Part shown: in pieces, positions 24,216 to 33,684 of the stretch
How positions within the stretch are numbered: the first letter of the stretch is position 1
Layout of the letters: every line of letters begins with the position of its first letter
Notes under the pieces: generated by a model
What the model saw: only the letters and a program-made list of their open reading frames with translations
Database searches by the model: none
Told to the model about the DNA's origin: nothing
Translations under genes and position numbers: made by a program
Assembly (NCBI GenBank): GCA_947599835.1
Contig: CANQFQ010000013.1
Coordinates: 1 to 38,007 of the forward strand
Reading direction: 5' to 3'
Length of the DNA: 38,007 nucleotides
Source of the DNA: an uncultured Bacilli bacterium
GTDB lineage: Bacteria > Bacillota_I > Bacilli_A > RFN20 > CAG-631

Positions 24216-26887
24216 GCTAATAACTCCTTAATTTTCGTTATCGCTTCATCTACTTTTGTGGCATCTTTTCCCCCTGCTTGTGCCATATCAGGTCGACCCC
24301 CACCATTTCCTTGACAAATGAGTGCCGCTTCTTTTACTATCCGACCACAATGAATGCCACGGTCAACATAATTTTTAGAAGTTTTTGCCACAAATAAAAC
24401 TTGATCTGGGTTCGAATATACTAAAACAACTAAAAGATCTTGATATCTATCCACCAAACGATCCGCAATGCTTTTCATTACATTAATATCAGCAGCATCG
24501 ACTTTTTTAATTAATAAACGGGTTTGATGAATGTCGATGATATTTTGACTTTCATCGGCTAATTGATTGAGGGCATTTTGTTGACTTATTTCTTTAAACA
24601 TTTTATCCATATTTTTAATTTGTTCTTTATACCCTTCGATACTTTGACGATAAGAAAGTAACATGGCATAACTAGGGCAAATCTTTAAATCAAATTCTTT
24701 AAAATGTGTGGATTTTGTATTTTTTTCTAGCGTTTCTTTGAGATTATGAAATCTTTGTATCGTGGTTGTATATTCTTGAATTAAAATGGGATTCCATTGT
24801 TTTATTTTTTCAATCAAATCATTTCCCGTAAGGGCTTCAATTCGATAAATACCAGAACCTTTGGATTCAATGGAAAGAATCGCAAAATCAATAATCTCGC
24901 GCGTATTTTTGACATGACAGCCACCACATAATTCTTTCGAGTAACCCATGTCCACGACCCGCACATCATCTTTATATTTTTCATTAAATAAAGCGGTAAT
25001 TTTTTTAGCTTTTGCTTCATTCAGTGTGGTGTGATAAATGTTGACCGGTAAAGCTTGTTGGATTTTTTCTTTTACAAGTGTTTCAATTTGTAACAATTCA
25101 TCATTCGAAATCGGTTGATAATGATTAAAATCAAAACGAAGATTGCGATCACTGACCATCGAGCCTTGTTGTTGAACATGATTACCTAAAACATCTTTTA
25201 ATGCTTGATGCAGCAAATGTGTTGCACTATGATTGGCTTGAATTTGATTTCGTTTTTGAAGATCAATTTTTAAAGTCACTATATCGTGTTCGTTCAATAT
25301 TCCAGATGTCACTTTTACTTTATGTAAATGTTGGCCTTGCGGAAGCGTAAGGGTATCTACGACACTTCCTTTAAATTGAGCATTGTAAATGAGACCGGTA
25401 TCCCCTATTTCACCACCCATTTCAGCATAAAATGGGGTTTTTTTCGTTACCACAAGCAACTCATTTTCATTTTTAAAGATTTTGATGACTTCACTTTCAA
25501 TACAATCTTGCGTATAACCGACAAATTCACTTTCTTGCATAAAGTCCATCCATTGCGCATTTTGACTTCCCATACTATTAGCTTTATGCCGACGACTACG
25601 AGCCATTTCCTTTTGCTTTTCCATAGCTTTTAAAAACGCATCATGATCGATTGTAAGATTTTTTTCAGCAGCATATTCTAGCGTCAATTCAAAAGGAAAG
25701 CCATAAGTATCATATAAAACAAAAGCATCTTCACCACTGATGGCATGCTTTTTTTGATATAATTCATCTAATTTCTTTTCGCCATCTTCTAAGGTTTGAC
25801 CGAATTTTCTTTCTTCTTGACTAATTAAATCTTTAATATAATCGGCTTTTTCTAGCAAATAAGGATAGAAATCTTTCATAATAGCAATCACTTCATCCAC
25901 CAATAATGCTAAAAATTCATTTTCAATGCCTAATTTCTTTCCATGACGAACTGCACGGCGTAATAAACGACGTAAAACATAGCCACGGCCTTCATTTGAA
26001 AAAGAAGCGCCATCGGCTAAAGCAAATGTACAGGTTCTTAAATGGTCTGCAATAATTTTAAAACTCGTTTGCCAATTGCCTTCATATTTCACTTTAGCAA
26101 GCGTTTCGCAGCGACGAATGATTGGTAAAAATAAATCCGTTTCATAATTGGTAGGAGCATCTTGAAGGATACAAGCAAATCGTTCAAGACCGGCCCCGGT
26201 ATCAATATTTTTATGTGGCAATTCTTGATATTCTTCACGTTTTTGACCCGCTTTCGCTTGGTATTGCGAAAAGACAATATTCCAAATTTCAATGTAACGA
26301 TCATTTTCAATATCTTCTTTTAATAATTGAATGCCTTTCTTTTGCGGATCATATTGAATTCCGCGATCATAATACATTTCGGTATCCGGACCACAAGGTC
26401 CTTCACCGATTTCCCAAAAATTATCTTCTAAAGCAATTAAATGATCCACTGAAATGCCGTGATTTAACCAACATTGATACGTTTCTTTATCTGTTGGATG
26501 ATAGGTAATATAAATTTTGTCTTTATCAAAGCCAAAATAGCGTTCATCAAATAAAATTTCACATGCATAATCGATAGCTTCTTTACGAAAATAGTCTCCA
26601 ATGGAAAAATTTCCTAACATTTCAAAAAAAGTATGGTGTCGTGCGGTATGTCCAACGTTTTCAATATCATTCGTGCGAATGGCCTTTTGAACATTGCAAA
26701 TTCTAGGATTTTCAGGAATGATCGTACCATCAAAATATTTTTTTAAAGCCGCTACTCCAGCATTCACCCACAATAAAGTTGGATCATTTACCGGAATTAA
26801 AGAAGCGCCCGCTTCTACATGGTGATTTTTCGATTTAAAGAAATTTAACCAAGTATTTCGAATTTCATTGCTCGTCATTTTTTTCAT
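24212..26887 (-). CDS. alaS: Alanyl-tRNA synthetase
   Basis: 891 residues, full length. Charges tRNA-Ala. Class II core with HHTFFEMLGNFSIGDYF (motif 2 region) and GRGYVLRRLLRRAVRHGK (motif 3). The editing domain shows HSATHLLH and CGGCH, the zinc-site residues that clear Ser/Gly-tRNA. The C-terminal DHHA1 domain ends with GNGGGRPDMAQAGG. Start: ATG at 26887 after a GGAGGAA site. A T-box leader controls it. The gene ends in an ATGA overlap with ruvX. Confidence 0.97.
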   Translation of the reverse strand: MKKMTSNEIRNTWLNFFKSKNHHVEAGASLIPVNDPTLLWVNAGVAALKKYFDGTIIPENPRICNVQKAIRTNDIENVGHTARHHTFFEMLGNFSIGDYFRKEAIDYACEILFDERYFGFDKDKIYITYHPTDKETYQCWLNHGISVDHLIALEDNFWEIGEGPCGPDTEMYYDRGIQYDPQKKGIQLLKEDIENDRYIEIWNIVFSQYQAKAGQKREEYQELPHKNIDTGAGLERFACILQDAPTNYETDLFLPIIRRCETLAKVKYEGNWQTSFKIIADHLRTCTFALADGASFSNEGRGYVLRRLLRRAVRHGKKLGIENEFLALLVDEVIAIMKDFYPYLLEKADYIKDLISQEERKFGQTLEDGEKKLDELYQKKHAISGEDAFVLYDTYGFPFELTLEYAAEKNLTIDHDAFLKAMEKQKEMARSRRHKANSMGSQNAQWMDFMQESEFVGYTQDCIESEVIKIFKNENELLVVTKKTPFYAEMGGEIGDTGLIYNAQFKGSVVDTLTLPQGQHLHKVKVTSGILNEHDIVTLKIDLQKRNQIQANHSATHLLHQALKDVLGNHVQQQGSMVSDRNLRFDFNHYQPISNDELLQIETLVKEKIQQALPVNIYHTTLNEAKAKKITALFNEKYKDDVRVVDMGYSKELCGGCHVKNTREIIDFAILSIESKGSGIYRIEALTGNDLIEKIKQWNPILIQEYTTTIQRFHNLKETLEKNTKSTHFKEFDLKICPSYAMLLSYRQSIEGYKEQIKNMDKMFKEISQQNALNQLADESQNIIDIHQTRLLIKKVDAADINVMKSIADRLVDRYQDLLVVLVYSNPDQVLFVAKTSKNYVDRGIHCGRIVKEAALICQGNGGGRPDMAQAGGKDATKVDEAITKIKELLA

Positions 26888-26912
26888 AAAAAAAGTTCCT
26901 CCAATCGTAAAT

Positions 26913-27115
26913 AAAAAAATCATGCAGGAACGAATTTTGTTCGCGGTACCATCCTACTTCACTATCCTATAGTGCTCTTAATTCAATCTTTAACGCAGAA
27001 ATACGGCTAGGATTAGTAGCTTTCCAAAGGAGCAATTTATTAATGATAGCAACTATTTCCACCCTCAAGTTGTCTCTATTCTATCCATTTTAATAAACTA
27101 TCTTTTTCATCAAGT
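26913..27115 (-). promoter_or_regulatory. T-box riboswitch leader of alaS
   Basis: The T-box sequence TGGTACCGCG is at 26951-26942 on the minus strand. Around it is a classic antiterminator: GTAGGA (26957-26952) pairs with TCCTGC (26929-26924), a 7-nt bulge TGGTACC, then GCGAA pairs with TTCGT. A run of seven T follows (26919-26913). A GCT at 27020-27018 is the likely Ala specifier codon; I did not resolve stem I fully. Uncharged tRNA-Ala would favour the antiterminator and switch alaS on. Confidence 0.9.
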
Positions 27116-27122
27116 TGCTTGT

Positions 27123-27131
27123 ATTATAACA
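27123..27131 (-). promoter_or_regulatory. Extended -10 promoter of the alaS T-box transcript
   Basis: Minus-strand TGTTATAAT immediately upstream of the leader; no good -35. Confidence 0.6.
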
Positions 27132-27257
27132 TATTTTTTTTATTTTGTATTTTTTTTATGCATGGATGGACTTATTTTGTGAAATGGATAGTGAAATAAT
27201 GTATCTACCCGCTTTATTCAGTGATTTTTAACAAAGAATTGTGCCCTCATTTTAAAA

Positions 27258-28328
27258 TCATTCTTGAATAGAATCTTCTTTTTTGATTTCTATTGTTTTT
27301 TTATATTTTTGAATATGTTTAATTAAAATTTTAATAGAAGTGACAATGATTGGCGATAAAATCATGCCAACTAAACCAAATAATGTGGTTAAGATGCTAA
27401 TTCCTAAGATATTTTCTAATGGATGTAAATAAATCACATTTTTCATAATTACAGGTTGGACGATGTTGCCATCAATCACTTGTAAGAAAACAATAATTAA
27501 TAACGCGGTAAAACCTTCTTGTGTAGAGGTTAGAAAACTCATGACTACAATAGGAATTCCAGAGATATAAGGCCCAAATAATGGAATACAATTGGTAATG
27601 CCTAAAAGTAACGCAAAAAATAAAGCATCCTTGAAACCAAATAAAAAAAACACGATAAGTCCCATTAAAGAAACAAACACTGAATCAATTAAAAGACCTT
27701 TAATATATTTATGAATAAAAGGTAAAAATTCCATCAAATATTCCTCAATTACCTTTTTATATTTCTTAGGTAAAAGGGCTTTAATACCCTTTTTAAAATT
27801 TTGATAATCAAACGATAAAAAAATTGCCCCCACGACAATCAAACTTAAATAAAATCCAAGATCAAAGGTTTTCGTGGCAATTTCCATAATATTTTTTAAA
27901 TGGGCATTGTCAATTGGAGGAATAAGTTTAGAAAAATCTAAATTAATATTCACTTTAACCCATTGACTTAAAAATTTTTCTAATTCTTTTAAAATATCGG
28001 GTAATTTATTTAAAAATAAACCAAAATTTTTAATGACTAAGGGGAAAATAAGCGCCACCATTCCAACGAAAATGCCAAAAAGTAAAAAATAAACGATTAA
28101 AACCGAAAAAACTCTTTTAATTTTGAAATGAATCAATTTTAAAATGATAGGTTCAACTAAAAAGCTAATGATAATGGCAATAAAAACGGGAATGATTGCA
28201 CCTAAAGTTTTCATCAAAACCTTGTAAACATCTAAATATTTTAACGTAAAAAAGACAAGACATACTAAAAGTAATATCCCACCAAAATAAATGAGTTTTT
28301 GGATCTTTTTATGTAATATCTTGTCCAT
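27258..28328 (-). CDS. AI-2E family transporter (YrrI-like)
   Basis: 356 residues with seven to eight membrane segments: two near the N terminus (about 12-30 and 38-60), one at 70-95, then a soluble stretch (LNKLPDILKELEKFLSQW) and a C-terminal bundle with PIFGPYISGIPIV-like LFGPYISGIPIVV and GNIVQPVIM, the family's marks. Members include TqsA, and B. subtilis YrrI sits at the same place beside alaS. Substrates differ within the family, so export of AI-2 should not be assumed. It starts 17 nt after a small gene. No terminator is clear behind it. Confidence 0.88.
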   Translation of the reverse strand: MDKILHKKIQKLIYFGGILLLVCLVFFTLKYLDVYKVLMKTLGAIIPVFIAIIISFLVEPIILKLIHFKIKRVFSVLIVYFLLFGIFVGMVALIFPLVIKNFGLFLNKLPDILKELEKFLSQWVKVNINLDFSKLIPPIDNAHLKNIMEIATKTFDLGFYLSLIVVGAIFLSFDYQNFKKGIKALLPKKYKKVIEEYLMEFLPFIHKYIKGLLIDSVFVSLMGLIVFFLFGFKDALFFALLLGITNCIPLFGPYISGIPIVVMSFLTSTQEGFTALLIIVFLQVIDGNIVQPVIMKNVIYLHPLENILGISILTTLFGLVGMILSPIIVTSIKILIKHIQKYKKTIEIKKEDSIQE

Positions 28329-28345
28329 TTTTTTAAAAAATGATG

Positions 28346-28534
28346 CTAATCATCATTGCCTCCTGCTTGGTTTTTACGGAGGGACTTTTTTTCAGATTGC
28401 ATCATAGAAACAGCTTTGCTTTTCATTTTTTTAAGCATTCGCCATTCTTCCATTGCAAAGCGTGCAATTTCAATCCATAAAATTGCTCTTACGGTGTTCG
28501 TAAGACTGAATAATCCTTTCTTTTCAAAGAGCAT
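28346..28534 (-). CDS. Small basic protein of unknown function
   Basis: 62 residues. Start ATG at 28534 with GGTGATG 3 nt before. Contains a hydrophobic segment (NTVRAILWIEIARFAM, residues 13-28) and a basic Lys-rich second half ending GGNDD. It could be a small membrane-associated protein. It is located between recD2 and the AI-2E gene in the same direction with short gaps (56 and 17 nt), so probably cotranscribed. No family recognised. Confidence 0.55.
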   Translation of the reverse strand: MLFEKKGLFSLTNTVRAILWIEIARFAMEEWRMLKKMKSKAVSMMQSEKKSLRKNQAGGNDD

Positions 28535-28590
28535 AACATCACCAAAAATAGTATGTGGCTTTAAAAAAGAATTATTTGGAAATTATTGGA

Positions 28591-30768
28591 TTATGAAAGA
28601 ACCTTTTTTAAACGAAGTTGCAATGTTGTTTTTCGAACCGTTTTATCTTCTGTTTTACTTTGTTGTAAAAAAGTTTCAAAATTTCCTAAAATAATCAAGG
28701 CTTGCTTTGCACGACTGACAGCCGTATAAATTAATTTCTTATTAAACATCTGTCCATATTCACGAAAAGCGCCCATAATAACGATTTTAAATTCGCTACC
28801 TTGGGCTTTATGAACACTCATAGCGTAAGCCAAAGTCAAATTCACAAACAAATTTTTGGAATATTCCACTTCATTGCCATCAAAATTTACCACCATGGTT
28901 TCATTTTCTAAATCCAAATCAACAATATATCCAATATCGCCATTAAAAATATCATCTTCGGGTTGATTTTTTAATTGCAAAACGCGATCATTTAGCCGAA
29001 AGATTTGATGTCCTACGCGAATTTCTGGCTTATCATCAGACTTTGGATTTACAAAATCTTGAATCGTTTGATTGATGTTATCGATTCCAGCCACTGCCGC
29101 ATAAATCGGAATGATAACTTGAATTTCTTCAAGATGATACCCTTGTTGCAAAGCAACTTTTAGAATCTGAATGATATATTCCGAAATTTGCGTGTTTTTA
29201 ATATTGTAAAAACGAACATCATTGCCAAAAAGATATTTTTCGTTTAATAAATTATAACGAATATCATGCGCTAATCGAATAATCGAAGAGCCCTCCGATT
29301 GTCTAAAAATTTTATTCAATTTGAGTTTTTGAATTTGCTCGATTTGAAGCAAGTCATATAATAAATTTCCCGCTCCAACCGAAGGTAATTGTCCATCATC
29401 TCCGATTAATATCATTTGTGAAACACCGGTGATTCCTTTAAGTAAAGAGGCGAATAAAAGCGTATCCACCATGGAAAACTCATCAATAATGACAATATCT
29501 GTTTTTATCTGATCATTTTCATTTTTTAAAAAAGTGTTTGAATGTAAATCCCATTTTAAAAAGCGATGAATGGTACAAGCATAATGATTCGCCAAGGTAC
29601 TCATTCTTTTACTTGCTCGACCAGTAGGGGCAAGTAATGAAATCGTCAATTGATCAGAATAGCCTTTTTTATAAATTTTAATCAACGCATCTAATAAAGT
29701 GGTTTTTCCTGTTCCAGGACCTCCGGTAATTATAAATAATCCATGTTTCAATGTTTCTTTTAAACTTTGAATTTGCTCATCGGTATAGATGATTTGGTCT
29801 TCCCTTTCAATTTCTTGAATAATCGCATCTAAATGTTTTTCAAAATCAACATGAATTTTTCGTTCAATTAATGGCTTTAAGCGTTGTGCAATACAAACTT
29901 CAGCTTGATATAATGAAAAATGATAATACCGATCTTCTTCCACGATAATCCATTTTTCATCGATTAATTCTTGTAAAGATGTATCAAATTCGGCATCTTC
30001 GATTAAAATCAAATGCATAAATCCACGTTTTAAAACATCATAGGATAAATACGTATCGCCTTTTTGATGTGAAAGAGTCTGAATAATATATAAAATTGCC
30101 GCTTTAACCCGTCTTTTATCATTGACTGCAATATTCATATTTAAGGCCAATTTATCAATCGTTTTAAAGCCAATACCTTCAATATCCATGATAATTTGAT
30201 AAGGATTTGTTTGTAAAATCATATCGACTTTATCTTTATACGTAGATTCTATTTTCATAATATTTTTCATACTCAAGCCATATCGAATTAAAAGTTGAAT
30301 CGCTGTATTCGTATAATCATAACTAGAAAGTCCATTTTTAAGACTGATGACTTGTTGTTCATTGACCACTTTATTGGCTAAAAGTTCATCATAAATTTGC
30401 GGTTGGTTCACTAAAATACTAATACAATCTTCTTTTAAATAATGATACAATTTCGTCGCTGTGGCTTTTCCTAATTTAGGAAACCTTGAACTCGATAAAA
30501 AGCGAATAATCATGCTTTCTTCCGTAGGCAATAATACATTAATTTCTTCAACATCTAATTGTAATCCATAGCGTGGATGTTTCACAAAATGACCCGCAAC
30601 AAAAAGGCGATCTTCCTTTTTAAAATCAGGAAAATAGCCAACAATCGTAATGACTCTTTCTTGCAAATTGTCATCAATTTTAAATAATGCGATTTTATAT
30701 CCTGTTTGGACATTATGATACTTATAGAAAGTAATGAAACCTTCTAACTCTACACGTTCTTCTTCCAT
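28591..30768 (-). CDS. recD2: RecD2 ATP-dependent DNA helicase
   Basis: 725 residues, normal for RecD2 (YrrC), a 5'-3' helicase acting in DNA repair without RecBC. N-terminal OB/HhH part (IVGYFPDFKKEDRLFVAGHFV, then IEGIGFKTIDKLA), motif I GGPGTGKTTLL (about residues 349-359), motif II VIIDEFSM, motif III LIGDDGQLPSVGAGN, and C-terminal LAYAMSVHKAQGSEF with AVSRAKQALIILG. It overlaps the end of mnmA by 19 nt, so the two are coupled. mnmA next to recD2 and alaS is the Bacillus order. Confidence 0.95.
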   Translation of the reverse strand: MEEERVELEGFITFYKYHNVQTGYKIALFKIDDNLQERVITIVGYFPDFKKEDRLFVAGHFVKHPRYGLQLDVEEINVLLPTEESMIIRFLSSSRFPKLGKATATKLYHYLKEDCISILVNQPQIYDELLANKVVNEQQVISLKNGLSSYDYTNTAIQLLIRYGLSMKNIMKIESTYKDKVDMILQTNPYQIIMDIEGIGFKTIDKLALNMNIAVNDKRRVKAAILYIIQTLSHQKGDTYLSYDVLKRGFMHLILIEDAEFDTSLQELIDEKWIIVEEDRYYHFSLYQAEVCIAQRLKPLIERKIHVDFEKHLDAIIQEIEREDQIIYTDEQIQSLKETLKHGLFIITGGPGTGKTTLLDALIKIYKKGYSDQLTISLLAPTGRASKRMSTLANHYACTIHRFLKWDLHSNTFLKNENDQIKTDIVIIDEFSMVDTLLFASLLKGITGVSQMILIGDDGQLPSVGAGNLLYDLLQIEQIQKLKLNKIFRQSEGSSIIRLAHDIRYNLLNEKYLFGNDVRFYNIKNTQISEYIIQILKVALQQGYHLEEIQVIIPIYAAVAGIDNINQTIQDFVNPKSDDKPEIRVGHQIFRLNDRVLQLKNQPEDDIFNGDIGYIVDLDLENETMVVNFDGNEVEYSKNLFVNLTLAYAMSVHKAQGSEFKIVIMGAFREYGQMFNKKLIYTAVSRAKQALIILGNFETFLQQSKTEDKTVRKTTLQLRLKKVLS

Positions 30769-31910
30769 TCAATCAAGTCCAATTTTTTGCCATTTTTATA
30801 GCATTCTTCAATGATACCTGAAGCAATTAATTGATCAGAATCCAAATCATAAAAAACGGCAATTTGACCAATCGTTATTGCTTTTAAAGGAAATTTTGAT
30901 TTCACTCTTATCGTTTCCATATCTTCTTTTATTATTTGCACTTTAATATCCGGTTGCCGATATCTAAATTTTGCATTACATTCTTTTTCTTGACCAATCT
31001 TTAAATCAATAAAATCATTTATATTTTTAATCAAAACTTCATCGCAAAGCAAGTATTCATTATCATTTCCCATCGCTACATATAAAATGTTTTGATAAAC
31101 ATCTTTTTTCACTACAAACCAAGATTGTCCATTACTTCCTTTAATGCCTCCAATATTTAAGCCTTTTCTTTGACCAAAAGTATAATAATATACACCTTGA
31201 TGATGTCCAACGACTTGATGGGTTTGAATATCTACAATTTCTCCGGGTTTTGCAGGAATATAGTTTTTTAAAAATTCCCTAAAATTTCTTTCTCCAATAA
31301 AACAAATTCCGGTAGAATCTTTCTTATCTGCAACATTTAATTGCAATTCTTTGGCCATTTGCCGAACTTCAGGTTTGGTTATTTCAGCTAATGGGAATAA
31401 AGCAAAATTTAATTGTTCTTGAGATAAAAAAGATAAAAAATAGGATTGATCTTTATTTTGATCTTTAGCTTTATATAATTTAGAATGATGATTTTCATGA
31501 ACGACTTTAGCATAATGGCCTGTGGCGATAAAATCTACTTGAAACGTTTTTGCGTATTCGATAAAACAATCGAATTTAATATATTTATTACACATAATAT
31601 CCGGATTCGGTGTTCTTCCCTTTTCATATTCACTTAAAAAATAACGAAAAACGTGATCCCAATATTCTTGAATAAAATCAACACGATAAAGTGGAATTCC
31701 AATAATTTCAGCCGCTTTTTTAGCATCATTATAATCGACTTCTTGAGGACAAATATCCCCTTTCCAATCATTACCTAAAATATCGTTATTTAAAGCGGAA
31801 TCCCAATTCCGCATAAAAGCGCCAATCACTTCATGACCTTGTTTTTTTAGTAAATATGCAGCTATCGCACTATCTACACCGCCACTCATACCTACCATAA
31901 TTTTTGCCAT
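30750..31910 (-). CDS. mnmA: tRNA 2-thiouridylase MnmA
   Basis: 386 residues. Adds the 2-thio group at U34 of Lys, Glu and Gln tRNAs. The PP-loop is GMSGGVDSA (about residues 7-15). The catalytic Cys pair is in PNPDIMCNKYIKF (Cys about 106) and STGICFIGER (Cys about 206). The C-terminal beta domain ends with LIASGIIEECYKN. Start: ATG at 31910 with AGGTGAG upstream; an in-frame GTG at 31919 lies inside the ribosome site. First gene of the operon with a good promoter. Confidence 0.96.
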   Translation of the reverse strand: MAKIMVGMSGGVDSAIAAYLLKKQGHEVIGAFMRNWDSALNNDILGNDWKGDICPQEVDYNDAKKAAEIIGIPLYRVDFIQEYWDHVFRYFLSEYEKGRTPNPDIMCNKYIKFDCFIEYAKTFQVDFIATGHYAKVVHENHHSKLYKAKDQNKDQSYFLSFLSQEQLNFALFPLAEITKPEVRQMAKELQLNVADKKDSTGICFIGERNFREFLKNYIPAKPGEIVDIQTHQVVGHHQGVYYYTFGQRKGLNIGGIKGSNGQSWFVVKKDVYQNILYVAMGNDNEYLLCDEVLIKNINDFIDLKIGQEKECNAKFRYRQPDIKVQIIKEDMETIRVKSKFPLKAITIGQIAVFYDLDSDQLIASGIIEECYKNGKKLDLIEWKKNV

Positions 31911-31928
31911 GAATCTCACCTCGAATGT

Positions 31929-31958
31929 ATTATAGCATTATTCTTCTTTTTTTTACAA
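31929..31958 (-). promoter_or_regulatory. Promoter of the mnmA-recD2 operon
   Basis: Minus strand TTGTAA (31958-31953), 18 nt, TATAAT (31934-31929) preceded by TGC (extended -10). Confidence 0.65.
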
Positions 31959-32008
31959 TTAAATTACAGTGTGAATTCTTAATTTTTATAGTTTTTTTAT
32001 TAATGATG

Positions 32009-32017
32009 TGTTATAAT
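32009..32017 (+). promoter_or_regulatory. Extended -10 promoter of the tRNA gene
   Basis: TGTTATAAT ends 9 nt before the first base of the tRNA. Confidence 0.6.
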
Positions 32018-32026
32018 ATAAAAAAC

Positions 32027-32102
32027 GCCGAAATAGCTCCAATGGTAGAGCAATTCACTCGTAATGAATAGGCTGTCAGTTCGAATCTGACTTTCGGCAC
32101 CA
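32027..32102 (+). tRNA. tRNA-Thr (anticodon CGU)
   Basis: A full cloverleaf: acceptor GCCGAAA / TTTCGGC, D-stem GCTC / GAGC, anticodon stem ATTCA / TGAAT with loop CTCGTAA (anticodon CGT, 32060-32062), 5-base variable loop, T-stem GTCAG / CTGAC with loop TTCGAAT. The CCA is encoded. It reads ACG, a rare codon in such AT-rich DNA. It has its own promoter and terminator. Confidence 0.96.
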
Positions 32103-32114
32103 GATATACTACCT

Positions 32115-32142
32115 AGATTGATTTTCAAATCAATCTTTTTTA
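32115..32142 (+). terminator. Terminator of the tRNA-Thr gene
   Basis: AGATTGATTT (32115-32124) and AAATCAATCT (32127-32136), a perfect 10-bp stem with a 2-nt loop, then a run of T. The stretch 32143-32325 after it holds no gene I can support. Confidence 0.85.
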
Positions 32143-32325
32143 TTTCATTTTAGAAAAATGCAGAAGTTCAAACATGGAAAGAACAAATTCAAAATTGATT
32201 TTATAAAGCAATATTTATAAGGAAGTATGGCTTTTTATCTTGAATTAAGTAACTATTTGTTCTGTTATTAGCGAGCATGATACCCTACATTTATCCTTTT
32301 AATTTTTCGATATAAAGATGGTAAA

Positions 32326-32354
32326 TTGCATTTTTTATAAAAGAGAGTATAATA
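32326..32354 (+). promoter_or_regulatory. Sigma-A promoter of the CmpB-like gene
   Basis: TTGCAT (32326-32331), 17 nt, TATAAT (32349-32354), 15 nt before the ATG at 32370. Confidence 0.7.
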
Positions 32355-32369
32355 CTGCATGGTGATACT

Positions 32370-33074
32370 ATGGAATTTAAACTTTACCTTATGTACTTTT
32401 TTATTTATGCTTTTTTAGGCTGGTGCGTTGAAGTCGGATATGCTACATTAAAAACCGGTAAATTTATTAATCGAGGTTTTTTAAATGGGCCTGTTTGTTC
32501 AATCTATGGCGTCGGTGTGATACTCATTTTATTATTATTAAAACCTTTTAAAGGAAATCTAGTTTTATTATTTTTAGCATCGATATTGGTTGCTTCAACA
32601 TTAGAATTTCTTACAGGATTTGTCTTAGAAAAATTTTTTCATCGAAAATGGTGGGATTATTCTAATGAGCCTTTCAATATCAAAGGATATATTTGTTTAA
32701 GATTTTCACTGCTTTGGGGAATAGCGTGCCTATTAGTAGTAGATCTTATTCATCCTTTAATTCAAAAATTAGTGAATCTAATGCCTCCGATTCTTATGTT
32801 AATTTTGTTGATTTTATTTATCATTTATTATGTGGTTGACAATCTTGTCACAATATTACAAATTATTAATTATTCAAAACATACCAAAGAATTAAATGAA
32901 ATTCGAAATCTATTAAGAGTTTCTTCCGATTCCATCGGTGAAAAAGTATCAGATACAACGGAAACATTAATCCAAAAATCACAAGTGATTATTGATAAAG
33001 TTAAAAATTCTAGATTAGTTAAAGCTTTTCCAAAATTAAATCATGAAAACCATAAGGAACAACAAAATGATTAA
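32370..33074 (+). CDS. CmpB-like membrane protein (putative ABC transporter permease type IV)
   Basis: 234 residues with four or five membrane segments in the first 165 residues and a soluble helical tail (about 168-234, LNEIRNLLRVSSDSIGEKV). Family marks: FLGWCVEVGYAT (residues 15-26), NRGFLNGPVCSIYGVG, FFHRKWWDYSNEPFNIKGYICLRFSLLWG. This matches the CmpB/DUF1113 family, often listed as an ABC transporter subunit though the biochemistry is poorly known. It overlaps the PPTase gene by 8 nt, so it belongs to that operon. Confidence 0.8.
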   Translation: MEFKLYLMYFFIYAFLGWCVEVGYATLKTGKFINRGFLNGPVCSIYGVGVILILLLLKPFKGNLVLLFLASILVASTLEFLTGFVLEKFFHRKWWDYSNEPFNIKGYICLRFSLLWGIACLLVVDLIHPLIQKLVNLMPPILMLILLILFIIYYVVDNLVTILQIINYSKHTKELNEIRNLLRVSSDSIGEKVSDTTETLIQKSQVIIDKVKNSRLVKAFPKLNHENHKEQQND

Positions 33075-33684
33075 TCTTTATTATGGAATTATTAACCATC
33101 ATACTATAGATGAAATAACTGATTTATCCGTCAAAAAACGTTTATTACAAATCAAAAATAAGCAACAACAAAAAGTGAGTATCCATGCTTATTATTATTT
33201 ATTGCATTATTTAAAAAAAATAGATGGTAAGGTTGAATTGTCCTTTGATACATATAATAAGCCGTATGTTAAAAATAACAAAAATATTTTTATTAGTCTA
33301 TCCCATTCCAAAAATCATTTTATTTTTGCTATCTCGAATCAAAGTATCGGCGTGGATTTAGAATACATAAGTGATTTTTCTTCCTTAGAACAAACCCACT
33401 TATATAACCGCATTGTATCCTTAAAAGAACAAAGCGATTTTGCATGTAATACAAATGATTTAATTAAAATTTGGACCATTAAAGAAAGTTATTTAAAATT
33501 ACTTGGTGTTGGTTTAACAAAGGATTTGCAGCAAGTTCAAATATTTAAAGATAAAGTTGGATTATCTTCTTTGAATGATGCCTACTATACCTCTTTTAAA
33601 TTTTTGAATTTTTATATTGCTTTTTCTTATTATAACAAAGAAAATTATCAATTCATCGATATTCAACAGAAAGAAACTATATAA
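33067..33684 (+). CDS. 4'-phosphopantetheinyl transferase, Sfp type
   Basis: 205 residues. Moves phosphopantetheine from CoA to a Ser of a carrier protein. Motifs: SLSHSKNHFIFAIS (about residue 84), IGVDLEYI (Mg-binding Asp and Glu, about 100), and WTIKESYLKLLGVGL (about 140-154). The start ATG at 33067 follows AAGGAA and overlaps the previous gene; an in-frame ATG at 33043 is less well placed. Two genes downstream is a carrier protein, the likely substrate. Having a dedicated Sfp-type enzyme in a dlt-like locus is unusual, as AcpS normally serves DltC. Confidence 0.87.
   Translation: MINLYYGIINHHTIDEITDLSVKKRLLQIKNKQQQKVSIHAYYYLLHYLKKIDGKVELSFDTYNKPYVKNNKNIFISLSHSKNHFIFAISNQSIGVDLEYISDFSSLEQTHLYNRIVSLKEQSDFACNTNDLIKIWTIKESYLKLLGVGLTKDLQQVQIFKDKVGLSSLNDAYYTSFKFLNFYIAFSYYNKENYQFIDIQQKETI

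Noticed and set aside
22043..26912. Shared 14-mer TACGATTGGAGGAA before the ABC ATPase gene and before alaS.
   Set aside because: It is mostly ribosome-site sequence. The inverted partner arm found at the ABC promoter is missing at alaS, so common regulation is not supported.
645..31910. Possible use of UGA as Trp, given the Mollicutes-like features.
   Set aside because: Trp codons are TGG throughout, and UGA ends alaS and dltA at the expected lengths, so the standard code applies.
32158..32220. A 20-codon frame (MQKFKHGKNKFKIDFIKQYL) that resembles the start of an IS3-type OrfA.
   Set aside because: No ribosome site, a stop after 20 codons, stops in the continuing frame, and no inverted repeats or OrfB. 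At best a decayed trace, so not called.
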